A DNA stretch of 6,460 nt from Hyphomicrobiales bacterium (GTDB lineage Bacteria > Pseudomonadota > Alphaproteobacteria > Rhizobiales > Aestuariivirgaceae): the NCBI GenBank assembly GCA_026987255.1, contig JALSNA010000490.1, forward strand, positions 1 to 6,460, read 5' to 3'. The notes under the pieces are model-generated. The model had not been told where the DNA came from. It saw nothing but the letters and a program-made list of their open reading frames with translations, and did not search any database. This document shows, piece by piece, positions 1-6,329 of the stretch (position 1 is the first letter of the stretch; each line of letters starts with the position of its first letter). A program made the translations under genes and the position numbers.

Positions 1-414
1 CGTTGCCGCCTGTTCGCCGATGACGATGCGCTCCGCCTGGCGCATGGCGGATGAAAAGCGCGCATTGCAACGCACCACTGCCCCGGCCCGCTCTGCCTCC
101 GCCGCCAGCCAGCGCATGAGGCCGGGCATGTCGGTGGTGAGGAAATAATAGCCGGTGCTGGCCAGGTCCACGTGCGTCAGGTTGGGTGCATAGAGGCGCA
201 CCGCTTCGATGGGGCGCACCAGATGGGCGGGCACGTCGCGCTCTTCAGCCGCCTCCCGGACCAGGATGCCGGTGGTGTGGATGCGCGCGCCGGGATCGGC
301 CTTGGCCTCCAGCACCAGCACCTTCAGTCCGCGCAGGGCGGCCGCCCGCGCGCAGGTCAGCCCGGCGAAGCTGGCGCCTATGATGACCAGGTCGAAATCC
401 TCGCGCGGGCTCAT
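1..414 (-). CDS. FAD-dependent oxidoreductase, N-terminal part (cut by window edge)
   Basis: The first 138 codons of a flavoprotein are present; the gene continues beyond the left edge. Residues 8-38 form a Rossmann beta-alpha-beta unit for FAD: a hydrophobic strand, then G13-A-S-F-A-G18 (a GxSxxG variant of the usual GxGxxG), a helix, and a second strand ending in E36, the expected ribose-binding acid. A TTGILV stretch follows at about residues 45-50. This layout fits the NAD(P)/FAD-dependent oxidoreductases often labelled geranylgeranyl-reductase-like, but the substrate cannot be read from it and the catalytic half is missing. No signal peptide is seen, so it is probably cytosolic or membrane-peripheral. 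The ATG at 414 overlaps the stop of the upstream CorC-type gene (ATGA, 411-414), and a GGGAG ribosome site lies 8 bases ahead (423-427). It is thus the fourth gene of the aroK-aroB operon. Flavoprotein is secure; the subfamily is tentative. Confidence 0.85.
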   Translation of the reverse strand, partial: MSPREDFDLVIIGASFAGLTCARAAALRGLKVLVLEAKADPGARIHTTGILVREAAEERDVPAHLVRPIEAVRLYAPNLTHVDLASTGYYFLTTDMPGLMRWLAAEAERAGAVVRCNARFSSAMRQAERIVIGEQAAT

Positions 415-1694
415 CCATCGGTCTCCCGGGGTGTCTTCTTCAGCGGCGTCATGCGGATTTCGGTGATGCGGTTGCGCTCCTTGCCGGTGATCTCGAAGCG
501 GAAGCCGTGAAAGGTGAAGGCCTGGCCCTCATCGGGGATCATCTGGGCCTCGTGAATCACCAGCCCGGCAATGGTGGTGGCCTCGTCCTCCGGCAAATCC
601 CAGTCGTGCAGGCGGTTCAGGTCGCGCACCGGCATGGCCCCCTCGACCAGATAGCTGCCGCTCTTTTCCCGGCGCACGCCGGGCGCGGTGCGGTCATGCT
701 CGTCGGCAATGTCGCCGACGATCTCCTCCATGATGTCTTCCAGCGTCACCAGTCCCTCCAACTCGCCATATTCATCGACGATGATGGCGAAATGCATCTT
801 GCGCCGCAAGAAGGCGGCCAGCTGGTCCGACAGCGGCGTGGTATCGGGCACGAACCAGGGCGGCAGCAGCAGCTTTTCGATGTCGATGGCGGCGATGTCC
901 CCTTTGGCCGTGGCCATGGCGGCCAGCAGATCGCGGGTGTGCAGGATGCCGATGATGTTGTCCGGGTTGTTCCGCCAGGCCGGATAGCGGGTAAAGCCAT
1001 TGTCGAGCACGTATTGCAAGATCTCCGCCGCCGGGCGCCCCAGGTCGATGCTCTTCATTGCGGTGCGGTGCACCATGACATCGGCCAGGTCGAGATCGTG
1101 CAGGTCGAGCACGCCGTCGAGCATGTCGCGGTCCTTCTTGACGACCTCGCCCTTGCTGTGGTGCAGATCGATGGCGCCGCGCAGTTCCTCGCGGAAGGAC
1201 AGAACGCTGCCCGCCTTCGAGGCATCGGCCCCCAGAAGCCGCAAGGTGGCGCGCACCAGGGCCTCCACCACCATGACCACCGGGGCGAAGAGACGCACCA
1301 TGAGGCGCACCGGCGGGGCCACCGCCAGGGCGAAGCGGTCGGGATTGAGCAGGGCGTAGGTCTTGGGCATGACCTCGCCGAAGACCAGCACCAGGGCGGT
1401 CATGACGAGAGTGGCCCAGATCACCCCGGCGGGGCCGAAAATCTGGATGAACAGGGTGGTGGCCAGGGCCGAGGCCAGGATGTTGACCAGGTTGTTGCCC
1501 AGCAGGATGGCCCCGATGAGCCGCTCCGGGGCGGCCAGCAGGGCCTGCAGGATGAGGGCGCGGACATCGCCATTTTGCGCCAGCCGGTGCACGCGGGCGC
1601 GGGAGATGGCGGTCAGGGCGGTCTCCGAGCCGGAAAAGAAGGCCGAAAGCATGATGAGCGCGGCCACCGCCGCCGCCAGCAGCCAGATGCTCAT
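411..1694 (-). CDS. CNNM/CorC-type (HlyC/CorC family) membrane protein with DUF21, CBS pair and CorC_HlyC domains
   Basis: This 427-residue protein has the complete architecture of the HlyC/CorC (CNNM) family, whose members are linked to Mg2+/Co2+ export or tolerance. The hemolysin label is historical. The N-terminal DUF21 membrane domain covers about residues 1-190: hydrophobic segments near 3-22, 60-82, 88-108 and 122-147, the FSGSETA signature at 20-26 and FGEVMPKT at 105-112. Two CBS domains follow, about 205-262 and 272-328, the second ending in the typical VDEYGELEGLVTLEDI run (307-321). These usually bind adenine nucleotides. A C-terminal CorC_HlyC domain spans about 345-420. Length is normal. 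The ATG at 1694 overlaps the aroB stop (ATGA, 1691-1694), with GGAG 8 bases upstream (1703-1706). It sits between aroB and a flavoprotein gene. A CorC-type gene after aroB is, as far as I recall, common in alphaproteobacteria. Ion specificity is not readable. Confidence 0.93.
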   Translation of the reverse strand: MSIWLLAAAVAALIMLSAFFSGSETALTAISRARVHRLAQNGDVRALILQALLAAPERLIGAILLGNNLVNILASALATTLFIQIFGPAGVIWATLVMTALVLVFGEVMPKTYALLNPDRFALAVAPPVRLMVRLFAPVVMVVEALVRATLRLLGADASKAGSVLSFREELRGAIDLHHSKGEVVKKDRDMLDGVLDLHDLDLADVMVHRTAMKSIDLGRPAAEILQYVLDNGFTRYPAWRNNPDNIIGILHTRDLLAAMATAKGDIAAIDIEKLLLPPWFVPDTTPLSDQLAAFLRRKMHFAIIVDEYGELEGLVTLEDIMEEIVGDIADEHDRTAPGVRREKSGSYLVEGAMPVRDLNRLHDWDLPEDEATTIAGLVIHEAQMIPDEGQAFTFHGFRFEITGKERNRITEIRMTPLKKTPRETDG

Positions 1695-2842
1695 CCGTCC
1701 CGCTCCAGCTCGCCGCGCAAAAAGTCCTCCACCCGCCTTGCTGGAACATCTTCGGCGATGAAGGCCTCGCCGATGCCGCGCGCCAGGATGAACACCAGCT
1801 TGCCGCCTTTGGCTTTCTTGTCCTGGGCCATGATGGCCGCCAGAGCTTCTGCGCCGGGCAGCCGGTCACGGATGGCGCTTGTGTCCACCGGCAATCCCAG
1901 CGCCGAGAGGTGGGCTTCGGCGCGGCTTGCGCATTCGGCGGGGCACAGGCCCTCGCGGGCCGAAAAGCGCAAGGCCTGGACCATGCCTATGGCCACCGCC
2001 TCGCCATGCAGAAGCGTGCCGTCATAGCCCAGGGCCGCTTCCAGCGCATGGCCGAAGGTATGGCCCAGGTTGAGCAGGGCGCGCACCCCGGATTCGCGCT
2101 CGTCGCGGGCCACGATGGCGGATTTCATTTCGCAGCAGGTGCGGATGGCGCGCGCCAGCGCCTGCCCGTCCCCGGCCAGCACCCTTGCGCCATTGTCCTC
2201 CAGCCAGGCGAAGAAGGCCGCATCGCCCAAAAGGCCATACTTGACCACCTCGGCATAGCCGGCCAGCAGCTCGCGCCTGGGCAGGGTGTCGAGCACCGAG
2301 GTGTCGGCGATCACCAGCGAGGGCTGGTGAAAGGCGCCGATGAGGTTCTTGCCATGGGTGGAGTTGATGCCCGTCTTGCCGCCCACCGAGGAATCCACCT
2401 GCGCCAGCAAGGTGGTGGGGATCTGCACAAAGCGCATGCCGCGGCGCAAGGTGGCGGCGGCGAACCCGGCCAGATCGCCGATCACACCGCCGCCGAAGGC
2501 GATGATGAAATCGCCGCGCTCGAAGCGGCGCTCCAGCAGCCATTCGCTCAGCTGGTGATAGTGCGCGAAGCTCTTGGTGGCCTCGCCGGGCGGCAGGATG
2601 CGCGTCTCATGGGCGATGCCGGCGGCATTGAGGCTGCTCTCCAGCTCGTCCAGATAGAGCCTGGCCACGTTGCGGTCGGTGATGATGGCGGCGCGCGGGC
2701 GCGGGGTGGCATCGAGGAAATCCAGGTGTGCCAGCATGCAGTCCGCGGCTTCGGCCAGCAGCCCGGCTCCGATGCGGATCTCGTAGGCGCGCCCGCCCAG
2801 CCCCACGGTGACGGCCTGGGCCTCCTTGCAGGCGGTGCTCAT
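1691..2842 (-). CDS. aroB: 3-dehydroquinate synthase
   Basis: AroB converts DAHP to 3-dehydroquinate, the second step of the shikimate pathway, in the cytosol with NAD+ and a divalent metal. The protein has 383 residues, slightly longer than the usual 355-370. The NAD-binding loop GGGVIGDLAG lies at 117-126 and the PTTLLAQVDSSVGGKTGIN block at 142-160, with K156 in the active site. The expected zinc ligands are E198 (in GYAEVVKYG), H261 (in NLGHTFGH) and H279 (in LLHGEA). The reading frame is open much further upstream, but the ATG at 2842 is the start: it has a GAGGAGGG ribosome site and overlaps the aroK stop by four bases. The upstream part is aroK read in another frame. The stop overlaps the CorC-type gene in the same way. 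All catalytic residues are present, so the enzyme should be active. Confidence 0.98.
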   Translation of the reverse strand: MSTACKEAQAVTVGLGGRAYEIRIGAGLLAEAADCMLAHLDFLDATPRPRAAIITDRNVARLYLDELESSLNAAGIAHETRILPPGEATKSFAHYHQLSEWLLERRFERGDFIIAFGGGVIGDLAGFAAATLRRGMRFVQIPTTLLAQVDSSVGGKTGINSTHGKNLIGAFHQPSLVIADTSVLDTLPRRELLAGYAEVVKYGLLGDAAFFAWLEDNGARVLAGDGQALARAIRTCCEMKSAIVARDERESGVRALLNLGHTFGHALEAALGYDGTLLHGEAVAIGMVQALRFSAREGLCPAECASRAEAHLSALGLPVDTSAIRDRLPGAEALAAIMAQDKKAKGGKLVFILARGIGEAFIAEDVPARRVEDFLRGELERDG

Positions 2843-3423
2843 TGTCCCTCCTCGTGCTGTTCCAGCCATTGCGCCAGGGCGCGGATGGCGTCGTTGACAA
2901 TGGCCTGATGGGGGGCCTCGCGGCTTTCCACCGTGATGTCGGCGCGGGCATAGAGCGGGTGGCGCTCCTCCATCAGCGCCTGCATGACGGCGCGCGGATC
3001 GGGAGCCTTCAGCAGGGGGCGGCCGGGGCGGCGCGAGACGCGCTCCATGAGCACATCCAGGCCGGCCTTCAGCCAGATGGATATGGCGCGTTCGGCGGTG
3101 GCCTTGCGGGTTGCTTCGCTCATCCAGGCGCCGCCGCCGGTGGCCAGCACCTGCGGGCCCGACTGCAACAGGCGGGCGATGACCCGCTCCTCGCCGGAGC
3201 GGAAGAAGGCCTCGCCGTCCTCCTCGAAGATTTCCGCCACCGTCTTGCCCGCGGCGCGCTCGATCTCGGCATCGGCATCTATGAAATCCAGCTTCAGCCG
3301 CCGCGCCAGACGCCGTCCTATGGTGGTCTTGCCAGCGCCCATCAGGCCGATGAGCACGATGGAGCGCGTCCCGAGGCGGGCATTGATCAGCTCGATGCAA
3401 TTGCTTATGCTGGGCCGTGTCAT
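2839..3423 (-). CDS. aroK: shikimate kinase
   Basis: AroK phosphorylates shikimate at the 3-hydroxyl with ATP, the fifth step of the shikimate pathway. The protein has 194 residues, about 20 more than the E. coli enzyme, because of an N-terminal extension before the first strand. The Walker A motif GLMGAGKTT is at 26-34. The shikimate-binding residues are D51 (in DADAEIE), R75 (in FFRSGEE) and the GGG loop at 96-98. The lid carries R135 (GRPLL), and the C-terminal RHPLYARAD signature is at 154-162. The ATG at 3423 lacks a strong ribosome site (only a weak AAGG about a dozen bases upstream), but no better in-frame start precedes the P-loop. It is the first gene of the minus-strand operon, behind the candidate promoter at 3488-3515, and its stop overlaps the aroB start. 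Its pairing with aroB is classic. The functional call is firm; the exact start is a little less so. Confidence 0.97.
   Translation of the reverse strand: MTRPSISNCIELINARLGTRSIVLIGLMGAGKTTIGRRLARRLKLDFIDADAEIERAAGKTVAEIFEEDGEAFFRSGEERVIARLLQSGPQVLATGGGAWMSEATRKATAERAISIWLKAGLDVLMERVSRRPGRPLLKAPDPRAVMQALMEERHPLYARADITVESREAPHQAIVNDAIRALAQWLEQHEEGQ
2846..2853 (-). promoter_or_regulatory. strong ribosome binding site of aroB
   Basis: On the minus strand the sequence reads GAGGAGGG, ending 3 bases before the ATG at 2842. It is the strongest Shine-Dalgarno match on this strand. It settles the aroB start inside a reading frame that stays open far upstream, and it lies within the last codons of aroK. 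Strong re-initiation at the aroK/aroB junction is inferred. Confidence 0.8.
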
Positions 3424-3487
3424 GAAGGGCGGGGCCTTGCCATTGGGGGTTTCACGGAGCGGCCCGCAGGGGCCATGTGTGCCGGTT

Positions 3488-3515
3488 GTTTAGCGCGCCA
3501 GCCGGGCAGGGTCAA
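3488..3515 (-). promoter_or_regulatory. candidate promoter of the aroK-aroB-corC-oxidoreductase operon
   Basis: On the minus strand TTGACC (3510-3515) is followed after 16 bases by CTAAAC (3488-3493). The extended form TTGACCC, 14 bases, then GCTAAA resembles the alphaproteobacterial housekeeping pattern (Caulobacter type TTGACGS, N10-14, GCTANAWC). Transcription would begin near 3481, leaving a leader of roughly 58 bases before aroK. The match was found by eye and is not proven. Confidence 0.5.
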
Positions 3516-3543
3516 AGCCTGCCGCCCGCGTGGCGGACTTTTT
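3505..3543 (+). other. two overlapping small hairpins ahead of the small membrane-protein gene
   Basis: GGCAGG (3505-3510) can pair with CCTGCC (3518-3523). CCGCC (3522-3526) can pair with GGCGG (3532-3536) and is followed by AC and then five Ts (3539-3543). The two stems share bases 3522-3523, so they exclude each other, and the second looks like a minimal intrinsic terminator. The stems are short and chance is possible in DNA this GC-rich. No convincing plus-strand promoter was found between 3424 and here, and nothing else stands out in the 150-base divergent gap apart from the aroK promoter candidate. Confidence 0.25.
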
Positions 3544-3573
3544 GCGCCGGATTCGGTCACGCAGGGAGAGAAC

Positions 3574-3717
3574 ATGCCGGACAGTCTTCGCTTTCTGTTA
3601 ATCATTGTGGTCTTGACTGGCCTTGGATACGCGGCGGCCTGGTATCTGTCCAATTATCCGCCGGCGCCAACGGAAGTCGTGAAGACCCTGCCACATGACC
3701 GCTTCAACAACCAGTGA
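3574..3717 (+). CDS. small single-span membrane protein upstream of xerD
   Basis: This encodes a 47-residue protein. A short polar start (MPDSLR) leads into one hydrophobic helix at about residues 7-25 (LLIIVVLTGLGYAAAWYL within it). A proline-rich step, NYPPAPTE, follows at 27-34, then a polar tail ending HDRFNNQ. It is most simply a single-pass inner-membrane protein; an uncleaved signal anchor is likely because no signal-peptidase site is obvious. The ATG has a good ribosome site, AGGGAG at 3563-3568, with 5 bases between. The frame is open far upstream, but that part is antisense to aroK. The last 23 bases overlap the start of xerD in another frame, suggesting coupled translation. Small proteins with a PPxPTE-like step occur at this position in other alphaproteobacteria as far as I recall; no function is known to me. 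Reality of the gene is likely, role unknown. Confidence 0.75.
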   Translation: MPDSLRFLLIIVVLTGLGYAAAWYLSNYPPAPTEVVKTLPHDRFNNQ

Positions 3718-4666
3718 TGCCCCCCTTGCCGCGCCCGCCATGCTGGTGGAGCGCTTTCTGGAGATGATGAGCGCCGAGCGCGGCGCGCCGCAAAATACCC
3801 TGGATGCCTACGGGCGCGATCTGGCCGATTACCTGGCCCATCTGCAAGCGCGGGGGCGCCATCCCCTGACGGTGGGCGCCGATGACATCCGCGCCTGGCT
3901 GGCCTCCCTGCCGGCTCAGGGCCTGGCCGCCTCCACCCAGGCGCGCAAGCTCTCCGCGGTGCGCCAGTTTCACGCCTTTCTCTATGGCGAGGGCATGAGC
4001 GATGACAACCCGGCCCAGGCCCTGAGCGGCCCGCGCAAGCAAAGGCCCTTGCCGAAGATCCTTTCCGTGGACGATCTGGAGCGTCTCTTGCGCACTGCCC
4101 GCGACATGGCGCGCACCGCCAAAGGCAAGGCCCGCCTGCGCGCTCTGCGCATGGCCTGCCTCGTGGAGCTGCTCTATGCCTCCGGCCTGCGCGTTTCCGA
4201 GCTGATCGCGCTGAAAAGCGGCGACATCAACCGCGCCGAAGGTTATGCGCGGGTGCGCGGCAAGGGCGGCAAGGAGCGCATCGCGCCGCTGTCGCGTCAG
4301 GCCCTGGCGGCGCTCGATGCCTATGAGCAGGCGCTGGTGCGCGCCCGTGGCGGTGCGCCGCTGGATGGCGCCGAGTGGCTCTTTGCCTCGCGCGGCGCGC
4401 AAGGCCACATCACCCGCCAGCATTTCGCCGCCAGCCTGAAGAAGCTGGCCGCCCGCGCCGGGCTGGAAAGCGCCAATATCTCGCCCCATGCCCTGCGCCA
4501 TGCCTTCGCGACCCATCTGCTGGAAGGCGGGGCGGATCTGCGCGCCGTGCAGATGATGCTTGGCCATGCCGACATTTCCACCACCCAGATCTACACCCAT
4601 GTGCAGATGGAGCGGCTGCGCAAGATTGTCACCACCAGGCATCCGCTGGCGCGCCGCCGGGTCTGA
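3695..4666 (+). CDS. xerD: tyrosine recombinase XerD
   Basis: XerD acts with XerC at the dif site to resolve chromosome dimers at division, under control of FtsK. The 323-residue protein has an N-terminal SAM-like core-binding domain (about 17-100) and a C-terminal catalytic domain (about 118-318). The full active-site set is present: R166 (in ASGLRVSEL), K190 (in RGKGGKER), H265 and R268 (in SPHALRHAFATHLL), H291 (in LGHADISTTQIYTH) and the nucleophile Y300. It is about 25 residues longer than the E. coli protein, partly from the N-terminal tail and partly from a basic insert near 135-150. The ATG at 3695 lies inside the end of the small membrane-protein gene, which may supply translating ribosomes, since only a weak GAAG is seen upstream. 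The next in-frame ATG (3740) has no ribosome site. XerD rather than XerC is favoured by the aro/accA neighbourhood and overall sequence; the split between the two is less certain than the family. Confidence 0.93.
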   Translation: MTASTTSDAPLAAPAMLVERFLEMMSAERGAPQNTLDAYGRDLADYLAHLQARGRHPLTVGADDIRAWLASLPAQGLAASTQARKLSAVRQFHAFLYGEGMSDDNPAQALSGPRKQRPLPKILSVDDLERLLRTARDMARTAKGKARLRALRMACLVELLYASGLRVSELIALKSGDINRAEGYARVRGKGGKERIAPLSRQALAALDAYEQALVRARGGAPLDGAEWLFASRGAQGHITRQHFAASLKKLAARAGLESANISPHALRHAFATHLLEGGADLRAVQMMLGHADISTTQIYTHVQMERLRKIVTTRHPLARRRV

Positions 4667-4761
4667 GCCGTTCCTCCTTGCGTGTGGAGTGGGGCAAGGA
4701 ACAAAAAGGGCGACTCATCGGCGCATCTGCCCGCAATGCCGGTTCGCGAATGCAAAAGCTG

Positions 4762-4791
4762 TTGACAAGAGCGCCCTGCCGCGGCCACTTT
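4762..4791 (+). promoter_or_regulatory. candidate promoter of accA in the xerD-accA gap
   Basis: A perfect TTGACA lies at 4762-4767. The matching -10 is poor: CACTTT at 4786-4791 with an 18-base spacer. It lies about 75 bases ahead of the accA start in a 201-base gap (4667-4867) where a promoter would be expected. The rest of the gap holds only a hairpin, TCCTTGC/GCAAGGA at 4675-4700, without a following T-run. The call rests on one hexamer and on context. Confidence 0.35.
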
Positions 4792-4867
4792 CTGCGGCGA
4801 ATCTGCATTGACCGAGGGGGCGCGGCGGCTGGCGTCAGGCAATTGCGCGCCGCCCACATGGACCGAC

Positions 4868-5830
4868 ATGAAAACCTATCTGGACTTTGAAACCCGGATC
4901 GCCGAGCTGGAAGGCAAGATCGCCGAGCTGAAATCCCTTTCGGCCGAGGATCAGGCCGAGGAGGGCGTCTCCATCAGCGAGGAAATCGCGCAACTGGAGA
5001 AAAAGGCCGAGAAGGCCCTGGCCGACCTCTATGCCAAGCTCGATCCGTGGCAGAAGACGCAGGTGGCGCGCCATCCGGAACGTCCCCACTGCATGGATTA
5101 CATCGACGGTCTGATCACCGATTTCACGCCGCTGGCGGGGGACCGCAAGTTCGCCGAGGATCTGGCCATCGTCGGTGGCACGGGGCGCTTCAAGGGCCGC
5201 CCGGTCATGGTCATCGGCCAGGAGAAGGGCCACGACACCCAAAGCCGCATCGCGCGCAATTTCGGCATGGCCCGCCCGGAAGGATACCGCAAGGCGGTGC
5301 GCCTCATGGATCTGGCGGAGCGCTTTTCCCTGCCGGTTTTGACCTTCGTGGATACCGCCGGGGCCTATCCGGGCATCGGCGCGGAGGAGCGCGGCCAGTC
5401 GGAGGCCATTGCGCGCTCCACCGAGCGCTGCCTGACCCTGGGCGTGCCCATGGTCTCGCTGATCATCGGCGAGGGCGGCTCCGGCGGGGCCATCGCCATA
5501 GCCACCGCCAACCGGGTGCTCATGCTGGAGCATTCCATCTATTCGGTGATCTCGCCGGAGGGCGCGGCCTCCATCCTGTGGCGCGATTCGACCAAGGCCC
5601 AGGAGGCGGCCAGGGCGCTGAAGCTCACCGCCCAGGATCTGCAAAAGCTCGGCATCATCGACGAAATCATCCCCGAGGCCACGGGCGGCGCGCACCGGGC
5701 GCGGGAAAAGACCATCCGTGACGCCGGCGCGGCCATCGAGCGGGCCCTGAAGCCCATGGTGCACATGAGCGCCGATGAGGTGCGCCGCTCAAGACGCGAA
5801 AAATTCCTCGCCGTGGGACGGGACCTGTAA
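4868..5830 (+). CDS. accA: acetyl-CoA carboxylase carboxyltransferase subunit alpha
   Basis: AccA with AccD forms the carboxyltransferase that moves CO2 from carboxybiotin on AccB to acetyl-CoA, giving malonyl-CoA for fatty-acid synthesis. The protein has 320 residues, almost exactly the E. coli length (319). A charged helical N-terminal region (about 1-60) starts with [15 protein letters not shown]. The crotonase-like carboxyltransferase core follows, with RPHCMDYID at 72-80, QEKGHDT at 118-124, [13 protein letters not shown] at 131-143, [16 protein letters not shown] at 162-177, the glycine-rich oxyanion loop GEGGSGGA at 201-208 and [10 protein letters not shown] at 229-238. As usual for AccA it has no zinc finger; that is on AccD. 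The ATG at 4868 has no clear ribosome site. The frame is open 20 codons further up to a TTG at 4808, but the family N-terminus matches 4868. accD is not in the window. A 57-base gap separates it from bolA. Confidence 0.98.
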   Translation: MKTYLDFETRIAELEGKIAELKSLSAEDQAEEGVSISEEIAQLEKKAEKALADLYAKLDPWQKTQVARHPERPHCMDYIDGLITDFTPLAGDRKFAEDLAIVGGTGRFKGRPVMVIGQEKGHDTQSRIARNFGMARPEGYRKAVRLMDLAERFSLPVLTFVDTAGAYPGIGAEERGQSEAIARSTERCLTLGVPMVSLIIGEGGSGGAIAIATANRVLMLEHSIYSVISPEGAASILWRDSTKAQEAARALKLTAQDLQKLGIIDEIIPEATGGAHRAREKTIRDAGAAIERALKPMVHMSADEVRRSRREKFLAVGRDL

Positions 5831-5877
5831 GAGCGCTCCCGCCGGTGATATGGATTGTCATCCCTTGATTCCACCAT

Positions 5878-5882
5878 GGAGA
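5878..5882 (+). promoter_or_regulatory. ribosome binding site that fixes the bolA start
   Basis: GGAGA lies 5 bases before the ATG at 5888. An in-frame ATG 12 bases earlier (5876) has no ribosome site ahead of it and itself overlaps this GGAGA. This favours the shorter product. Confidence 0.6.
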
Positions 5883-5887
5883 CACTC

Positions 5888-6169
5888 ATGACCCTTGGCC
5901 CGGTTGGACAGATGATGCAGGCGGCGCTTGGCGAAGCGCTTGCGCCGGAGCATCTGGAAATCATCGACGAATCGGCGCGCCATGCCCATCATGCGGGGGG
6001 CAATCCGGAGCATGGCGAATCGCATTTTCATGTGGTGATCGTCTCGCAAGCCTTTGCCGGCAAATCCCTGGTGCAGCGCCACCGGATGGTCAACGCCGCC
6101 CTGGGCGAGTTGCTGAAATCACGCGTGCACGCCCTGCGCATCAGCGCGAAAGCCCCCGGCGAATCGTGA
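5888..6169 (+). CDS. bolA: BolA family protein
   Basis: BolA proteins pair with monothiol glutaredoxins to handle [2Fe-2S] clusters or sense iron, and in some bacteria affect cell shape and stress response. The 93-residue product fits the family length (about 80-105). Visible signatures are the histidine-rich loop DESARHAHHAG at 28-37, ESHFHVVIVSQAF at 44-56, the VQRHRMVNAAL block at 62-72 containing the family RHRxV motif, and HALRISA at 81-87. H65 in RHR is the conserved histidine usually involved in cluster binding with a glutaredoxin. The loop has extra histidines (H32, H34, H35), which may affect metal binding. No glutaredoxin gene is in view. The gene starts 57 bases after accA on the same strand; with no promoter evident between them, co-transcription is plausible. 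The family is clear; equivalence to E. coli BolA rather than its paralogue IbaG is judged from the RHR region and is less sure. Confidence 0.93.
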   Translation: MTLGPVGQMMQAALGEALAPEHLEIIDESARHAHHAGGNPEHGESHFHVVIVSQAFAGKSLVQRHRMVNAALGELLKSRVHALRISAKAPGES

Positions 6170-6265
6170 ACCGGATGTCAGCCCAGCGCTTGCTCACTGG
6201 GATCCAGGAACCGTTCAAAAGAGCCTGGGCCTGTTACCGATGCGCTTACATCGCCCCCTCCCCCT

Positions 6266-6301
6266 GCCGGAAGGGGATTGCATCCCCTTCCGGAACGTTT
6301 C
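6266..6301 (+). repeat. REP-like palindromic unit 1
   Basis: A perfect 12-bp inverted repeat, CCGGAAGGGGAT (6267-6278) and ATCCCCTTCCGG (6282-6293), encloses a 3-base loop TGC. It is followed by the tail AACGTTTC. A second copy of the same 36-base unit lies 28 bases downstream in the opposite orientation, 29 of 36 positions being identical. The stem is too long and exact to be chance. An intragenic origin is excluded because no gene is here. It may stop or stabilise the end of the accA/bolA transcript, but without a T-run that is inference. Confidence 0.85.
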
Positions 6302-6329
6302 AGGCCCTGGTGTCTTGCTGATGCGGGTG

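Noticed and set aside
507..2027. A 506-codon open plus-strand frame
   Set aside because: It is antisense to the CorC-type gene and aroB, is rich in G, H, Q and R as expected from a GC-rich complementary frame, and shows no domain motif. The minus-strand genes in the same place have full family signatures.
2843..3400. Upstream extension of the aroB frame
   Set aside because: It is aroK read in another frame. The AroB family N-terminus and a strong ribosome site are at 2842.
2842..3573. Upstream extension of the small membrane-protein frame
   Set aside because: It runs antisense through aroK. The ribosome site just before 3574 and the hydrophobic segment mark the real start.
4675..4700. TCCTTGC/GCAAGGA hairpin just after xerD as a terminator
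   Set aside because: The 7-bp stem has a 12-base loop and is followed by A-rich, not T-rich, sequence, so it does not fit an intrinsic terminator on the plus strand.
4808..4867. TTG start giving AccA 20 extra residues
   Set aside because: The added residues do not match the usual AccA N-terminus, which begins with the YLDFE-type segment right after the ATG at 4868.
3695..4867. A dif site near xerD
   Set aside because: No 28-base dif-like sequence with the two 11-base arms around a 6-base centre was recognised. dif normally lies at the replication terminus and not beside xerD.
5876..5887. Earlier ATG for bolA
   Set aside because: It has no ribosome site, while the ATG at 5888 has GGAGA at a good distance.
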